DNA from: Chloroflexota bacterium
GTDB taxonomy: Bacteria > Chloroflexota > Anaerolineae > UBA1429
Length of the DNA: 64,000 bases
Reading direction: 5' to 3'
Assembly: GCA_012729455.1 (NCBI GenBank)
Contig: JAAYDC010000015.1
Span: forward strand, 62,001 to 126,000
Shown piece by piece: positions 8,469 through 17,364 of the stretch (position 1 is its first letter; every line of letters starts with the position of its first letter). The position numbers were made by a program, and so were the translations under genes. The notes beneath the pieces are model-generated. The model was not told the origin of the DNA. It saw only the letters and a list, made by a program, of their open reading frames with translations, and ran no database searches.

Positions 8469-9653
8469 TTAACCCTCCGTATTGCATTGGTATTCGCTGC
8501 GAGGCGGCCATACAGCGGCCATGCACTCGATCGCCTGCTCGAGCAGACTGCGCGGGCAGCCAAAGTTGAGGCGTGCGTAAGCCTCCAGGCCCGGGCCAAA
8601 GTCGGTACCGGCATTCAACGCCACACGTGCCTGGCGCCGGAGATAGACCGAGGCTGGCTCTGTCAAGCGGCCGGCGCTGAAATCCAGCCATGCCAGATAG
8701 GTACCCTCGCAGGGTGCCATGCGCACACCGCTCAGGCGCTCGCGCACCGCCTGAGAGAGCAGGTCGCGGTTGGCTTGTAGATACCCCAGCAACTCGTCGA
8801 GCCAGGGCTGACTATGGCGAAAGGCAGCCACGGTGGCAGCGCGAGCGACGATATCAAGCCCTTGGACGATGCCAGCCATCTCGCGTTTTAAGCGCGCCAG
8901 CAGCTCTGGATTATGCACAATCGCCACCGAGCTGTGCAGCCCGGCGATGTTGTACGTCTTGCTGGGCGCCATCAGCGTAATGGTGCGCCGTGCCACCTCT
9001 TCACCCAGTGTGGCAATGGGGATGTGGCGGCTCTCGCCCAGCATAAAGTCGCAGTGGATCTCATCCGAGAGGATCAGCAGGTCGTGGCGCAGCGCCAACT
9101 CGGCGACGCCTTCGAGCTCTGCACGCGTAAAGACGCGCCCCAGCGGATTGTGCGGGTTACACAGGATCAGTACGCGCGAGCGCTCGGTGATGGCCACACG
9201 GATCGCGTCAGATGCCAGGTGATAGTTCCCGGTGCTGTCAGGGCTGAGCGTAACGGGCACCATCTTCATCTTGCCATAGCTCGGGGCACTGCGCAGAGGC
9301 CCATATACCGGCTCCGGCACCAGCGCCTCCAGCCCTGGTTCGCCTATCGCACGGCAGACCAGGTTGGTGCCCACTACCACGCCTGGCAGCGGAATCAGCT
9401 CCTCGACCGCAACCTGCCAGCCGTAGCGTTCGCTCAGGCGATCTTGCCAGGCTGTCAGCAGCGCCAGGTTGCCGGCCTGCGAACCATACCCCAGCACACC
9501 GTGTTCGCTGATGGCACGGATGGCGTCCAGCACTTTAGGCGGGGCTGCAAAATCCATGTCGGCCACCCACATAGGCAGCACATCAGGGCCGTAAGTGTCC
9601 CACTTGACGCAGTCGGTCCCGTGCCGGTCGATTATCCTGTCAAAATGGCTCAT
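8469..9653 (-). CDS. MalY/PatB-family PLP-dependent lyase/aminotransferase
   Basis: 394 residues of fold-type I PLP enzyme. The start MSHFDRIIDRHGTDCVKWD and the PMWVADMDF motif are typical of MalY/PatB C-S lyases (cystathionine beta-lyase activity). CNPHNPLGRVF binds the cofactor phosphate side, DEIHCD holds the pyridine-binding Asp, and K232 in SKTYN is the Schiff-base lysine. The start is ATG 9653 with GGAG upstream. First gene of an operon with the epimerase and SDR, which may mean an aminotransferase-like role on a sugar or an unrelated co-transcribed activity. Confidence 0.88.
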   Translation of the reverse strand: MSHFDRIIDRHGTDCVKWDTYGPDVLPMWVADMDFAAPPKVLDAIRAISEHGVLGYGSQAGNLALLTAWQDRLSERYGWQVAVEELIPLPGVVVGTNLVCRAIGEPGLEALVPEPVYGPLRSAPSYGKMKMVPVTLSPDSTGNYHLASDAIRVAITERSRVLILCNPHNPLGRVFTRAELEGVAELALRHDLLILSDEIHCDFMLGESRHIPIATLGEEVARRTITLMAPSKTYNIAGLHSSVAIVHNPELLARLKREMAGIVQGLDIVARAATVAAFRHSQPWLDELLGYLQANRDLLSQAVRERLSGVRMAPCEGTYLAWLDFSAGRLTEPASVYLRRQARVALNAGTDFGPGLEAYARLNFGCPRSLLEQAIECMAAVWPPRSEYQCNTEG

Positions 9654-9680
9654 GTCATCTCCACGTTGAGGTCTCGGCCG

Positions 9681-9708
9681 ATTATACGCCTCCCCGCGGT
9701 ATTGCCAA
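9681..9708 (-). promoter_or_regulatory. Promoter of the PLP lyase-epimerase-SDR operon
   Basis: TTGGCA (9708-9703), 16 bases, perfect TATAAT (9686-9681), reading leftward; the start codon is 28 bases further on. Confidence 0.65.
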
Positions 9709-9719
9709 CTGATACGAAC

Positions 9720-9751
9720 ACGCGGAGACAGCCGCGTGGCCGTCTCCGCGT
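9720..9751. terminator. Hairpin between two tandem minus-strand genes
   Basis: ACGCGGAGAC and GTCTCCGCGT form a perfect ten-pair stem with a 12-base GC-rich loop, seven bases after the stop at 9758. It has no U-run in the direction of transcription of the 9758-11548 gene, so termination there is only probable. Confidence 0.5.
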
Positions 9752-9757
9752 AAGTTT

Positions 9758-11548
9758 TTAGCGGGCGATTAGCAGCTTGACTTCGTCGGCTGCCAGCGTC
9801 ATATCGGCGCAAACTGGACGTCCATCGCCATCCAGCAGCTCGGGGCGGTCGGCGGGGGCGCGTAAATGGATGCGGCGCTCCTCGTGGGTGAGATTGACCA
9901 GCAGGATGGCGTCGTATAGGTCACGCCGATAATGCACCGGCAACACGAACGGGTCGCCTTCTACCACACAAGCACGCGTCTTACTGGCCAGTACCCGGCG
10001 GATCTCGGAAAGGAGCGCAGGCCAGGCTTCTTTCGGCACATCCTGCCATACGTACGGAATTACCGTAACTGAGCCCTTGGTCCATAACTGACCATCCGCC
10101 TGGTAGCCCTGGCCTTCAAAGGCGACCAAGCCTTCTGCACCTTTATGTGCAGCGCTGATACCGAGCTCGCGCAGGAACGGGGCATCCTCAAGCAGGGCAG
10201 CGCCATCCAGCACGATCTGCCGGCCAGCCAGGTCAGCCAGCGAGGTATCCCATACGGTACGGCCGGTGACCGCCACGATCGGCTGTGAGCCGTCATCGCG
10301 CCAGGCGCCGATGCGGGCTGAGGTGGCAAACAAACCAGCCATACTGAAGAGCGGATTTATCTGGCGGTCACGCACGCGCTTTACCGGCTCGCTGTCGCCG
10401 CGCCCAGCCGCTGCGCCGCGTAAGATCACGATCGGCTCATACTGTCGGCCGGCGTCGCCGAATACCTCTGCCCAGCGATCGATGGTGAATCTGTCATCGC
10501 GCAGAAAGTTCTGCTCAGTGACCCAGCCAGTCACGCATGGGCAATAGGCGATCACCCGCACCCCCGCCCCCAACGCCAGAGCCACCTTTTTGAGGATATC
10601 CTCTCGACGGACACCGCTGAAGTAGGTGGTTTCGCTCCATACATCGACATCCTGAGGGAACCACGAGACGTGATAGACCGTCTCGAGGTACTCGATCGCC
10701 TGCCCCTCGGGCTTGGTGTACTCGGCGACGGTAAAGTGGCCCTCACCGGCCCGCAGGAGCGGCCGCTCACCAAAGGAGGGCAGCAGCTTGGCCATATCGA
10801 TACCGTCGCGCTCTTCACCGCTCCAGCGGATCATCAACCCCATGCGCAAGTGCGGTTTGATCGCCCGCCCCTGAGCACAGATTGCCTCCCACAGCTTGGC
10901 CATCTTGGTCGTCTTGGCATCGCTCCAGGCGGCGTGCAGTTTTTCGTCGGCGAGCACCTGTTCGCGCGTGACGGTGCGTCCTAGCTGTTCGCTGAGCTCG
11001 GCCAGACACGCATCACAATAGCAGGCGGCGGTGCTGGTATGTGGCCGGCCGGCTCCCTGGTCGCCATCCAGCCGGAACTCGTCGTCATACCAGATCTCGT
11101 CAAAAATCGGGGTCAGCTCGTGCATCACCCACAGGTTGCCATCCGTGCAGGCCTTGTTAGGGCAGGCGGTGGAATAGACCGGGTTGCCAAACTCGTTGAC
11201 GGCATACTGCCAGCCGGTGGGCAACAGGCCGGTATGAGCCCCGTCTTGGATCAACGTTAAATCACCCTCCCAGAACAGCGCCGGGTCGGGCGGGGTGCCA
11301 TCGGGCAGATAATAGTTACCCATGGCCGGGTGGCCAATGCCAAAAACCTCGGCCCAGACGCTGATACCATCCTGAGCCAACTTGTCGCGGTAATACGTTA
11401 AACGTTCGGGAGTGCCGTAGAGTTTGCCAGTAACGGATGCCAGAATGCCGATGTGGGTGATACCTTGCACACGGCAGGCACTGACGATCTCTTCGTAACG
11501 CTTATCCAGGCGCCAGACAGTGGTCGAATATGCGGTACACCTAACCAT
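9758..11548 (-). CDS. Glycoside-hydrolase-like protein of unknown specificity
   Basis: 596 residues, no signal peptide. The first ~380 residues look like a TIM barrel: repeated strand-like segments, IWYDDEFRL, a cysteine-rich CYCDACL segment (about residues 175-181) and MGLMIRWSGEE, as seen in GH42-like and hypothetical glycosidase barrels. The rest resembles a flavodoxin-like/trimerisation domain with a beta-sandwich end (LLVNLTHEERRIHLR). I cannot name the family. The start is ATG 11548 with AGGAGG seven bases upstream. It is monocistronic behind its own promoter, and neighbours of carbohydrate type favour a catabolic glycosidase. Confidence 0.6.
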   Translation of the reverse strand: MVRCTAYSTTVWRLDKRYEEIVSACRVQGITHIGILASVTGKLYGTPERLTYYRDKLAQDGISVWAEVFGIGHPAMGNYYLPDGTPPDPALFWEGDLTLIQDGAHTGLLPTGWQYAVNEFGNPVYSTACPNKACTDGNLWVMHELTPIFDEIWYDDEFRLDGDQGAGRPHTSTAACYCDACLAELSEQLGRTVTREQVLADEKLHAAWSDAKTTKMAKLWEAICAQGRAIKPHLRMGLMIRWSGEERDGIDMAKLLPSFGERPLLRAGEGHFTVAEYTKPEGQAIEYLETVYHVSWFPQDVDVWSETTYFSGVRREDILKKVALALGAGVRVIAYCPCVTGWVTEQNFLRDDRFTIDRWAEVFGDAGRQYEPIVILRGAAAGRGDSEPVKRVRDRQINPLFSMAGLFATSARIGAWRDDGSQPIVAVTGRTVWDTSLADLAGRQIVLDGAALLEDAPFLRELGISAAHKGAEGLVAFEGQGYQADGQLWTKGSVTVIPYVWQDVPKEAWPALLSEIRRVLASKTRACVVEGDPFVLPVHYRRDLYDAILLVNLTHEERRIHLRAPADRPELLDGDGRPVCADMTLAADEVKLLIAR

Positions 11549-11574
11549 AGCATGCCTCCTAGAGTGATGACGCT

Positions 11575-11603
11575 ATGATAGGTCAACCGCGGGTATAACT
11601 CAA
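11575..11603 (-). promoter_or_regulatory. Promoter of the glycosidase-like gene
   Basis: TTGAGT (11603-11598), 17 bases, TATCAT (11580-11575), reading leftward. Confidence 0.5.
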
Positions 11604-11610
11604 GGTAGTT

Positions 11611-12849
11611 TCAGGAGGACTTGATCGCCTTCCAGATGACCGCCATCGACGGGCGCTTGCCGTATACCAGCAAACCCATGCGAAAGACCTTGGCACCCGC
11701 CCACAGCAACAGCGGGATCGATATCACCAATATCAAGATACTGACGATCACATCCACAACCGGCACCTTGCCCAACCCCACGCGCATCAGCATGGTGGTG
11801 GCAGAGGTGAACGGAATGAACGAGACCACCCGCACGATCGTAGCATTGGGGTTTTGCAAGATAATTCCCGCCAAAAAGTAGGGCGTCATCGCCATCATCG
11901 TAAAGATAGCGCTGATCTGGTTGGCCTCCTGGTGGCTGGTGCCGATCGCGCCGGCAACACCCATCAATACGGCATAAAAGATATAGCCCAGCAAAAAGTA
12001 CACAATGATAAGCACATACGTCTCGGGCCGGCTGATGATGGGAAGCACCGCACCGGTAAACTTTTTGGCACCCGCCGAAAGCAGCCAGATCGATACCAGC
12101 CAAATGAGGATCTGGGTCAGCCCCAGGGCGCCCATACCGATGATCTTGCCCGTCAGCAGGGTGCGCGGAGATACCGATGAGAGGATCAGCTCGATCACAC
12201 GGTTGGTCTTTTCTTCCGAGACGCTCTGCAAGAGCTCACCGCTGGAGGAAAAGACGGCCGTAACCAGAAAGATGCTAAAGATATAAGGCAGCATGAATCT
12301 GGCAACCATTTGCCCCTCGGAGCTGGGACCGCCATCCTGGTCGGGCAGGTCAACCTCGATAACTTCGGGGATAAAGGGTGATTGCACCCTTGCCAGGGTA
12401 GCCTCGTCGAGCTTGCCGTGTAAAACATGGGCAATGATAAAGGCCTTTGTGCGGTCGCTATCCAGGCGGGTCATGGCTCCCATGGTAGTGTCGCTGGCTA
12501 GTATCCTGACTCTACCGGATTGCAGATAGTCGGCGGGGAACGACATTACCGAAGCGACCTTGCCAGCCTCGATTTCCTTGATAGCGGTTTCTTCGTCGGG
12601 ATACAGGACGTAATCGGCATATTCGGGCAAGATCGGCGAAAAGGCACCAAAGCCATCCACCACGCCGATCGGTTTGTCCGAACCGCTGAACTGGCTCTCG
12701 AAATAGTTGCCGATAGCTGCTCCTCCCAGGTTTTTGATCAGCAGGAACAGGAGCACCAGGAACGGAATCAGCAACGTCATGATAATAAAACCCGTACGGC
12801 GGATATTGGTCACATACTCGGTCTTGGCGATCACCCACACTTTAGACAT
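11611..12849 (-). CDS. ABC-2 type transporter permease, NatB-like
   Basis: 412 residues: one N-terminal membrane helix (about residues 20-40), a large external region (40-185), then five to six helices to the end. This layout and the TEYVTNIRRTGF start are typical of NatB/YhaP-type permeases for ion or drug export. The start ATG at 12849 lies eight bases inside the end of the ATPase gene and uses a GGAGG within it, so the two are coupled. Substrate (sodium in NatAB) is known for the family but not demonstrable here. Confidence 0.85.
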   Translation of the reverse strand: MSKVWVIAKTEYVTNIRRTGFIIMTLLIPFLVLLFLLIKNLGGAAIGNYFESQFSGSDKPIGVVDGFGAFSPILPEYADYVLYPDEETAIKEIEAGKVASVMSFPADYLQSGRVRILASDTTMGAMTRLDSDRTKAFIIAHVLHGKLDEATLARVQSPFIPEVIEVDLPDQDGGPSSEGQMVARFMLPYIFSIFLVTAVFSSSGELLQSVSEEKTNRVIELILSSVSPRTLLTGKIIGMGALGLTQILIWLVSIWLLSAGAKKFTGAVLPIISRPETYVLIIVYFLLGYIFYAVLMGVAGAIGTSHQEANQISAIFTMMAMTPYFLAGIILQNPNATIVRVVSFIPFTSATTMLMRVGLGKVPVVDVIVSILILVISIPLLLWAGAKVFRMGLLVYGKRPSMAVIWKAIKSS

Positions 12850-13744
12850 GCTGCTGACCTCCCGTAACCACGTTGATAAAGATCTGTTCGAGTGGCGCAG
12901 ACCCGGTCTCGAAAAAGTCGATCTGCACTCCGCGACTGACCAACTGCGCCAAGATCATTTGCGGGTCGGTGTTGCCGATCTGTAAGAGATACTCCTGGTT
13001 GCGCCGCTCTACCTTGGTGACACCCTCCAGCTCGCCGAGTTCAGCTGGAGTCTGAAGACGGATGATGTTGGAGCCGTACTGCTCCTGGATCTCGCGCAGG
13101 TGGCCATAGAGGACGCGCTGACCGTGGTTGATAATGGCGATGCGGTCGCACAATTCCTCGACGCGATTCATTTCATGTGCCGAGAGCACCAGTGTCGTGC
13201 CATTCTGTCGCAGCTGTTGCATAAGGTTACGGATGACCTCGACATTGACCGGGTCGAGTCCCTGGAAGGGCTCATCCAGCACAAGCAGCTTGGGATTGTG
13301 CACACAAGAGGCAATAAACTGGATTTTTTGCTGCATACCGCGCGAAAGATCCTGCACGCGCCGTTGTGCCCATTCGGCCAGCCCGAGGGTCTTGAGCCAA
13401 CGGCCAGCACTGGCAATCGCGTCGGGCTTGGACATACCCTTGAGCCGTGCCAGATAGACCAGGCAATCCAGTACCTTGCGTTTGGTATACAGACCGCGTT
13501 CTTCAGGCAGGTAGCCGATCAGTCCGCTGGCTTTTCCGGGGTCGCGTCCAAGCACCGAGACATGCCCCTCGTCAGCCTTGAAAATATCCATGATAATGCG
13601 GATTGTAGTGGTCTTGCCGGCACCGTTAGGACCTAACAGACCAAAGATCTCCCCCTCGTTGACATCGAGCGAAAGATGATCGACCGCCACGACCTGATCG
13701 TAGCGCTTGACCAGATCACGCACTTGCAGAATCGGCTCTGGCAT
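12842..13744 (-). CDS. ABC transporter ATP-binding protein, NatA-like
   Basis: 300 residues. Walker A GPNGAGKTTTIR (about residues 38-49), Q-loop region GYLPEERGLY, signature LSRGMQQKIQF (a degenerate LSGGQ) and Walker B LLVLDEPFQGLD are present, with a C-terminal DUF4162-like tail. The EERGLY Q-loop and SRGM signature match the YhaQ/NatA branch. It energises the overlapping permease. The start is ATG 13744 with AGGAGG upstream; a TATAAT (13796-13791) reading leftward gives a probable promoter. Confidence 0.9.
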   Translation of the reverse strand: MPEPILQVRDLVKRYDQVVAVDHLSLDVNEGEIFGLLGPNGAGKTTTIRIIMDIFKADEGHVSVLGRDPGKASGLIGYLPEERGLYTKRKVLDCLVYLARLKGMSKPDAIASAGRWLKTLGLAEWAQRRVQDLSRGMQQKIQFIASCVHNPKLLVLDEPFQGLDPVNVEVIRNLMQQLRQNGTTLVLSAHEMNRVEELCDRIAIINHGQRVLYGHLREIQEQYGSNIIRLQTPAELGELEGVTKVERRNQEYLLQIGNTDPQMILAQLVSRGVQIDFFETGSAPLEQIFINVVTGGQQHV

Positions 13745-13867
13745 GTGATCAAACCTCCTGGAGAAACCTCTGTATAGCGCCCCTTGTCCAATTATATGCA
13801 GTATTACTGCGATGTGGGCTCCTCTGTGTATTCTTTACTAAATCTTTACGAAAGCATCCGGATGGTG

Positions 13868-13895
13868 TTGCGCATTAGGCCTCAAACACTATACT
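13868..13895 (+). promoter_or_regulatory. Promoter of the glycosidase-amidase gene
   Basis: TTGCGC, 16 bases, TATACT; 26 bases before the start codon with a GGGGGAG ribosome site between. Confidence 0.55.
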
Positions 13896-13921
13896 GTGGG
13901 TGACCAATAGGGGGAGCCAGC

Positions 13922-15562
13922 ATGCCGCAACTCTCAGTTCAGTTTGTCAACATCGCTACCAATACTGTCGACGCTGTCCGCGCTGCCGGCGGGCGCATCG
14001 CCACCATCAAGCTGGTACAGCCTCCTACCGAGAACCCCTTTCCTGACCGTGTCTGCACCGGACGCATCATGTTCAACAACGGTAACCCTGTCGATGACGG
14101 CAACTATATAGTCCAAGGGGCAGACGGTGCTGACCGCTGGTGGAACGAGATGGGCGGTTTTATCGCCGACAGGCCGTGGATTCGTCACTGGGAATTTGCC
14201 AACGAACCGACGACGAACTCGGCCACCGATTGCCAACTCCTGGCATCCTGCACGCTGCGCTGGATGCAGCTGGCTAAAGCCCGCGGTTATACCGGCACGG
14301 TGCTCAACTTTAGCCAGGGCACGCCCGAGCCCAATATGGCGCTGCATTTTCATGAGGTGGTGCGCTACGCCGCAGCGAATGGCTTTAACCTTGGGTTTCA
14401 CGAGTACTGGTGGGGGCGCATCCGCAATCCGCAACAAGAAAGCTGGAACTATATGCGCTTTCCGCGCTTTTTCCAGGCCCTGCGCGATGCAGGAGTTACC
14501 GAGCAACCCGCCGTCTCGATCACCGAGTGCGGTATTGATGGTGGCGTGGTGGGCACCCCTGGCGGTTGGCGCGCCGCCGGCATCAGCGAGGCTGATTATG
14601 CCGCCGACCTGAATACCTATCGCGACCTGCTGGGGCAACACAGCTATGTGACAAGCGCTTTTATCTTTTGTGCTGGCAGCTTTGGCCCTCCATGGGATAA
14701 CTTTGACATCACCCCAACAATTATGTCTACCGTAGCGGCCAGCAATCCGCCCGAACCGGTCACGCCGCCTCCGCCACCGCCATCACAGACGGTGATCAAG
14801 GAACCGCCGATTGTGATCGAAGGACGCGTGCTAACCCCGGCGCAGTTTGCGCGTTACCTGCGTAGCCTCACTTGGGCTAAAGCACCTACGGCGATATATC
14901 TGCACCACAGCTATGAGCCTTCCGCAGCCAACTGGCGCGGCAAGGATTCGCTGTATGCCCTCAAAGCCTATTACGAGACCATCCGTTGGGTAGACGAACA
15001 GGGCGTCACCCATGAGGGGTGGAAATCGGGCCCGCACCTGTTCTGCGCACCGGATGGCATCTGGCTCTTTACAAAACTGACCAGCGACGGCACGCATGTG
15101 GCAGGGCACAATGTGGGAACGATCGGCGTGGTGATGGTGGGGAACTATAACAGCGCGCCGCCGGCTGGCGCGGTTCTCGAGAACACCGTGGCATCGCTGG
15201 CCCTGTTATGCAATCGCCTTAATCTGGCACCTTCTTCGATCCGGATGCATCGCCAGGACGAACAGACCACTTGTCCGGGCAATACGGTCACCAGCACCTG
15301 GTTGGTGCCGCAGGTGCAAGCCTATGCCGATCGCCAGGCGATCCTGCTGGCGGCCGAACCCTATGCCGTAATCCTGCAGCGGCGTAATCCACTCTTCAAG
15401 TATATTACGGGCAGGAACTGGCTGCCTGTCTCGCGCGAGTTCACCATCGGCGGATGGGTCTATCAGTGGGCCTTTGACCCAGCAAGCGCGCTGCGTATCC
15501 TGTGCCGATGGCGTTCGAGCGATAACCGCGTCGAAGAGTTCGCGACCGTACCCAACAACTAG
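13922..15562 (+). CDS. Two-domain cell-wall hydrolase: glycosidase-like barrel plus PGRP/Amidase_2 domain
   Basis: 546 residues. Residues 1-~270 resemble a glycoside-hydrolase TIM barrel: HWEFANEP (an Asn-Glu pair like the acid/base of clan A enzymes) and a later SITECGIDGG with a second Glu. A proline-rich linker (~277-300) follows. Residues ~305-480 are an N-acetylmuramoyl-L-alanine amidase domain of the PGRP fold, with zinc ligand candidates H328/H329, H443 and C451 (TTCPGN). A ~60-residue C-terminal piece may be a binding module. No signal peptide or membrane anchor is visible, which fits a phage-type endolysin or export by another route. No phage neighbours are seen. The domain calls are from motifs only. 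Confidence 0.72.
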   Translation: MPQLSVQFVNIATNTVDAVRAAGGRIATIKLVQPPTENPFPDRVCTGRIMFNNGNPVDDGNYIVQGADGADRWWNEMGGFIADRPWIRHWEFANEPTTNSATDCQLLASCTLRWMQLAKARGYTGTVLNFSQGTPEPNMALHFHEVVRYAAANGFNLGFHEYWWGRIRNPQQESWNYMRFPRFFQALRDAGVTEQPAVSITECGIDGGVVGTPGGWRAAGISEADYAADLNTYRDLLGQHSYVTSAFIFCAGSFGPPWDNFDITPTIMSTVAASNPPEPVTPPPPPPSQTVIKEPPIVIEGRVLTPAQFARYLRSLTWAKAPTAIYLHHSYEPSAANWRGKDSLYALKAYYETIRWVDEQGVTHEGWKSGPHLFCAPDGIWLFTKLTSDGTHVAGHNVGTIGVVMVGNYNSAPPAGAVLENTVASLALLCNRLNLAPSSIRMHRQDEQTTCPGNTVTSTWLVPQVQAYADRQAILLAAEPYAVILQRRNPLFKYITGRNWLPVSREFTIGGWVYQWAFDPASALRILCRWRSSDNRVEEFATVPNN

Positions 15563-15587
15563 CAACACCATCATACAAGGAAAAAAC

Positions 15588-16613
15588 GTGACAAACCAGA
15601 CCGCCGAGTATCTGGCTGCCATCGAGCACAGCCTGCAGCAAGCTTTGCTCAGCCCTGACGAGCAGGTGACACCCCTTTATGAGATGATGGCCTACCATCT
15701 GGGCTGGCGCAGCGAAACATTGCAGCCTGTAAGCGCCCCGCAAGGCAAACGCCTGCGGCCACTGCTGTGCCTGCTGGCCTGCCAGGCTGCCGGCGGCGAC
15801 TGGCGCTCCGCGTTGCCAGCTGCTACAGCCCTCGAGCTGGTACATAACTTTACCCTGATCCACGACGATATAGAAGACCGCTCCGATACGCGCCGGCACC
15901 GCCCCACTGTGTGGAAGCTGTGGGGCATCCCACAGGCGATCAACACCGGCGATGCGATGTGGTCGGTCGCCAAGCTAGCATTACTCGAACCAAGTGACGT
16001 GCCGTTGAGCCCCGAACGCTTGCTTGAGATCGTGCGCACCTTTGAAAGTGCTTGTCTGGCGTTGTGTCAGGGGCAGTACCTCGACATCGCTTTTGAAGAA
16101 CGTGCCACTGTCTCATTGGACGAATACGAGCGCATGATCGCCGGCAAGACCGGTGCGCTCCTGGCAGCCTGCACCGAGAGCGGCGCCCTGGCGGCCGGGG
16201 CGAGTAAAGAGGTAGCTGAATACTATCGTGCCTTTGGCGCACAGCTGGGTCTGGCGTTTCAAATGGTCGACGATATTCTGGGGGTTTGGGGTGATCCGCA
16301 AGTGACTGGCAAGTCCGCCGCCGACGATCTGATCAACCACAAAAAGGCCTTCCCGTTGCTCTACACCCTGCACTGGGAGGCTGAACGCGGTCTGAACGAC
16401 TTGACAACGCTCATCGAACGCCCCTACCGCGAGGAGGACCTCGCCCCGATGCTCAAACTGCTTGAGCGTGCCGGAGCGCGCGCCGCTACCCAAGCGCGCG
16501 TCGACGCCAGGCTGGCTGGTACGCTGGAGGCTCTCGACCGGGCAGGTGCCGCGGAGCCAGCTTACAGCATACTGCAGGAACTAGTGCACACTCTGGCGGT
16601 GCGCAGTGCCTGA
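15588..16613 (+). CDS. Polyprenyl (geranylgeranyl/farnesyl-type) diphosphate synthase
   Basis: 341 residues of trans-isoprenyl diphosphate synthase. GKRLRP binds the IPP phosphate, the first aspartate-rich motif HDDIED (about residues 92-96) is followed by R..RPT, and the second region FQMVDDILG carries the other Mg-binding aspartates. It condenses IPP with allylic diphosphates for quinone or carrier-lipid chains; chain length cannot be assigned. The start is GTG 15588 with AAGGA seven bases upstream; a longer open frame from 15474 overlaps the previous gene. It links functionally to fni further along the window. Confidence 0.9.
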   Translation: MTNQTAEYLAAIEHSLQQALLSPDEQVTPLYEMMAYHLGWRSETLQPVSAPQGKRLRPLLCLLACQAAGGDWRSALPAATALELVHNFTLIHDDIEDRSDTRRHRPTVWKLWGIPQAINTGDAMWSVAKLALLEPSDVPLSPERLLEIVRTFESACLALCQGQYLDIAFEERATVSLDEYERMIAGKTGALLAACTESGALAAGASKEVAEYYRAFGAQLGLAFQMVDDILGVWGDPQVTGKSAADDLINHKKAFPLLYTLHWEAERGLNDLTTLIERPYREEDLAPMLKLLERAGARAATQARVDARLAGTLEALDRAGAAEPAYSILQELVHTLAVRSA

Positions 16614-16616
16614 ACG

Positions 16617-16645
16617 TTGACATTAGCGCGCATTGGCGCTATACT
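16617..16645 (+). promoter_or_regulatory. Consensus promoter giving a leaderless PHP transcript
   Basis: Perfect TTGACA, 17-base spacer, TATACT. Only eight bases separate the -10 from ATG 16654, so +1 falls at or within two bases of the start codon. Confidence 0.8.
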
Positions 16646-16653
16646 ACGCGCTT

Positions 16654-17334
16654 ATGAAACTAAAACGCATCGACTTGCATATGCATTCCCTCTTTTCGGA
16701 TGGCTGCCTGCTGCCTTCAGAACTGCTGCGTCATGCCGGCGTGCACGGCTACCGCGCGGCGGCCATCACCGACCACGCCGATTCCAGCAACCTGCCGTTT
16801 TTGCTGAGTAACCTGCATGCCTTTTTGGAGGCTCAGGGCAGCACGTTTGAAACGCAGTTGCTGATCGGTGTCGAGCTGACGCATGTGGCGCCGGTAAGCA
16901 TCGCCCCGCTGGCGCGCTGCGCCAAGGAGCTGGGGGCTGACCTGGTGGTGGTGCACGGCGAGACAATCGTCGAGCCGGTGGCACCGGGCACCAACCGGGC
17001 GGCAGTCGAGTGCGCCGATGTCGACTTACTGGCACATCCAGGCCTGCTGACCGACGAAGAAGCTGCCCTGGCAGCTGCCCGCGGCTGTCTGATCGAAGTC
17101 AGCTCGCGCAAGGGGCATTCACTCACCAATGGCCATGTTGTGCAGGTCTGCCGCCGAGCCGGGGCTTTTATGGTGATCGATACCGATACGCACCATCCCG
17201 ACGATATGATCAGCCTGGAACGCGCCAAGGTGATCGCCTTGGCCGCCGGCATGCACGAGGCCGAAATCCTCGCCGCCACCGAAACGACCCCGAGTGCTTT
17301 TCTGGAGCGCTGCCTCGCCAACCGCACGCGCTGA
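16654..17334 (+). CDS. PHP-domain phosphoesterase
   Basis: 226 residues. The N-terminus RIDLHMHSLFSDG is the first PHP metal motif (HxH...SDG), followed by ITDHAD, EL, VVVHGE, LLAHPG and DTDTHH, giving a near-complete set of PHP metal ligands. Family members include histidinol-phosphate phosphatase and the polymerase-associated PHP domain; as a stand-alone short protein a small-molecule phosphatase/phosphoesterase is likely. The start ATG 16654 lacks a Shine-Dalgarno and lies right behind a consensus promoter, so it is probably read from a leaderless mRNA. Confidence 0.82.
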   Translation: MKLKRIDLHMHSLFSDGCLLPSELLRHAGVHGYRAAAITDHADSSNLPFLLSNLHAFLEAQGSTFETQLLIGVELTHVAPVSIAPLARCAKELGADLVVVHGETIVEPVAPGTNRAAVECADVDLLAHPGLLTDEEAALAAARGCLIEVSSRKGHSLTNGHVVQVCRRAGAFMVIDTDTHHPDDMISLERAKVIALAAGMHEAEILAATETTPSAFLERCLANRTR

Positions 17335-17364
17335 GCGCGTTGATCAATCCAAGGAGCGACAACC

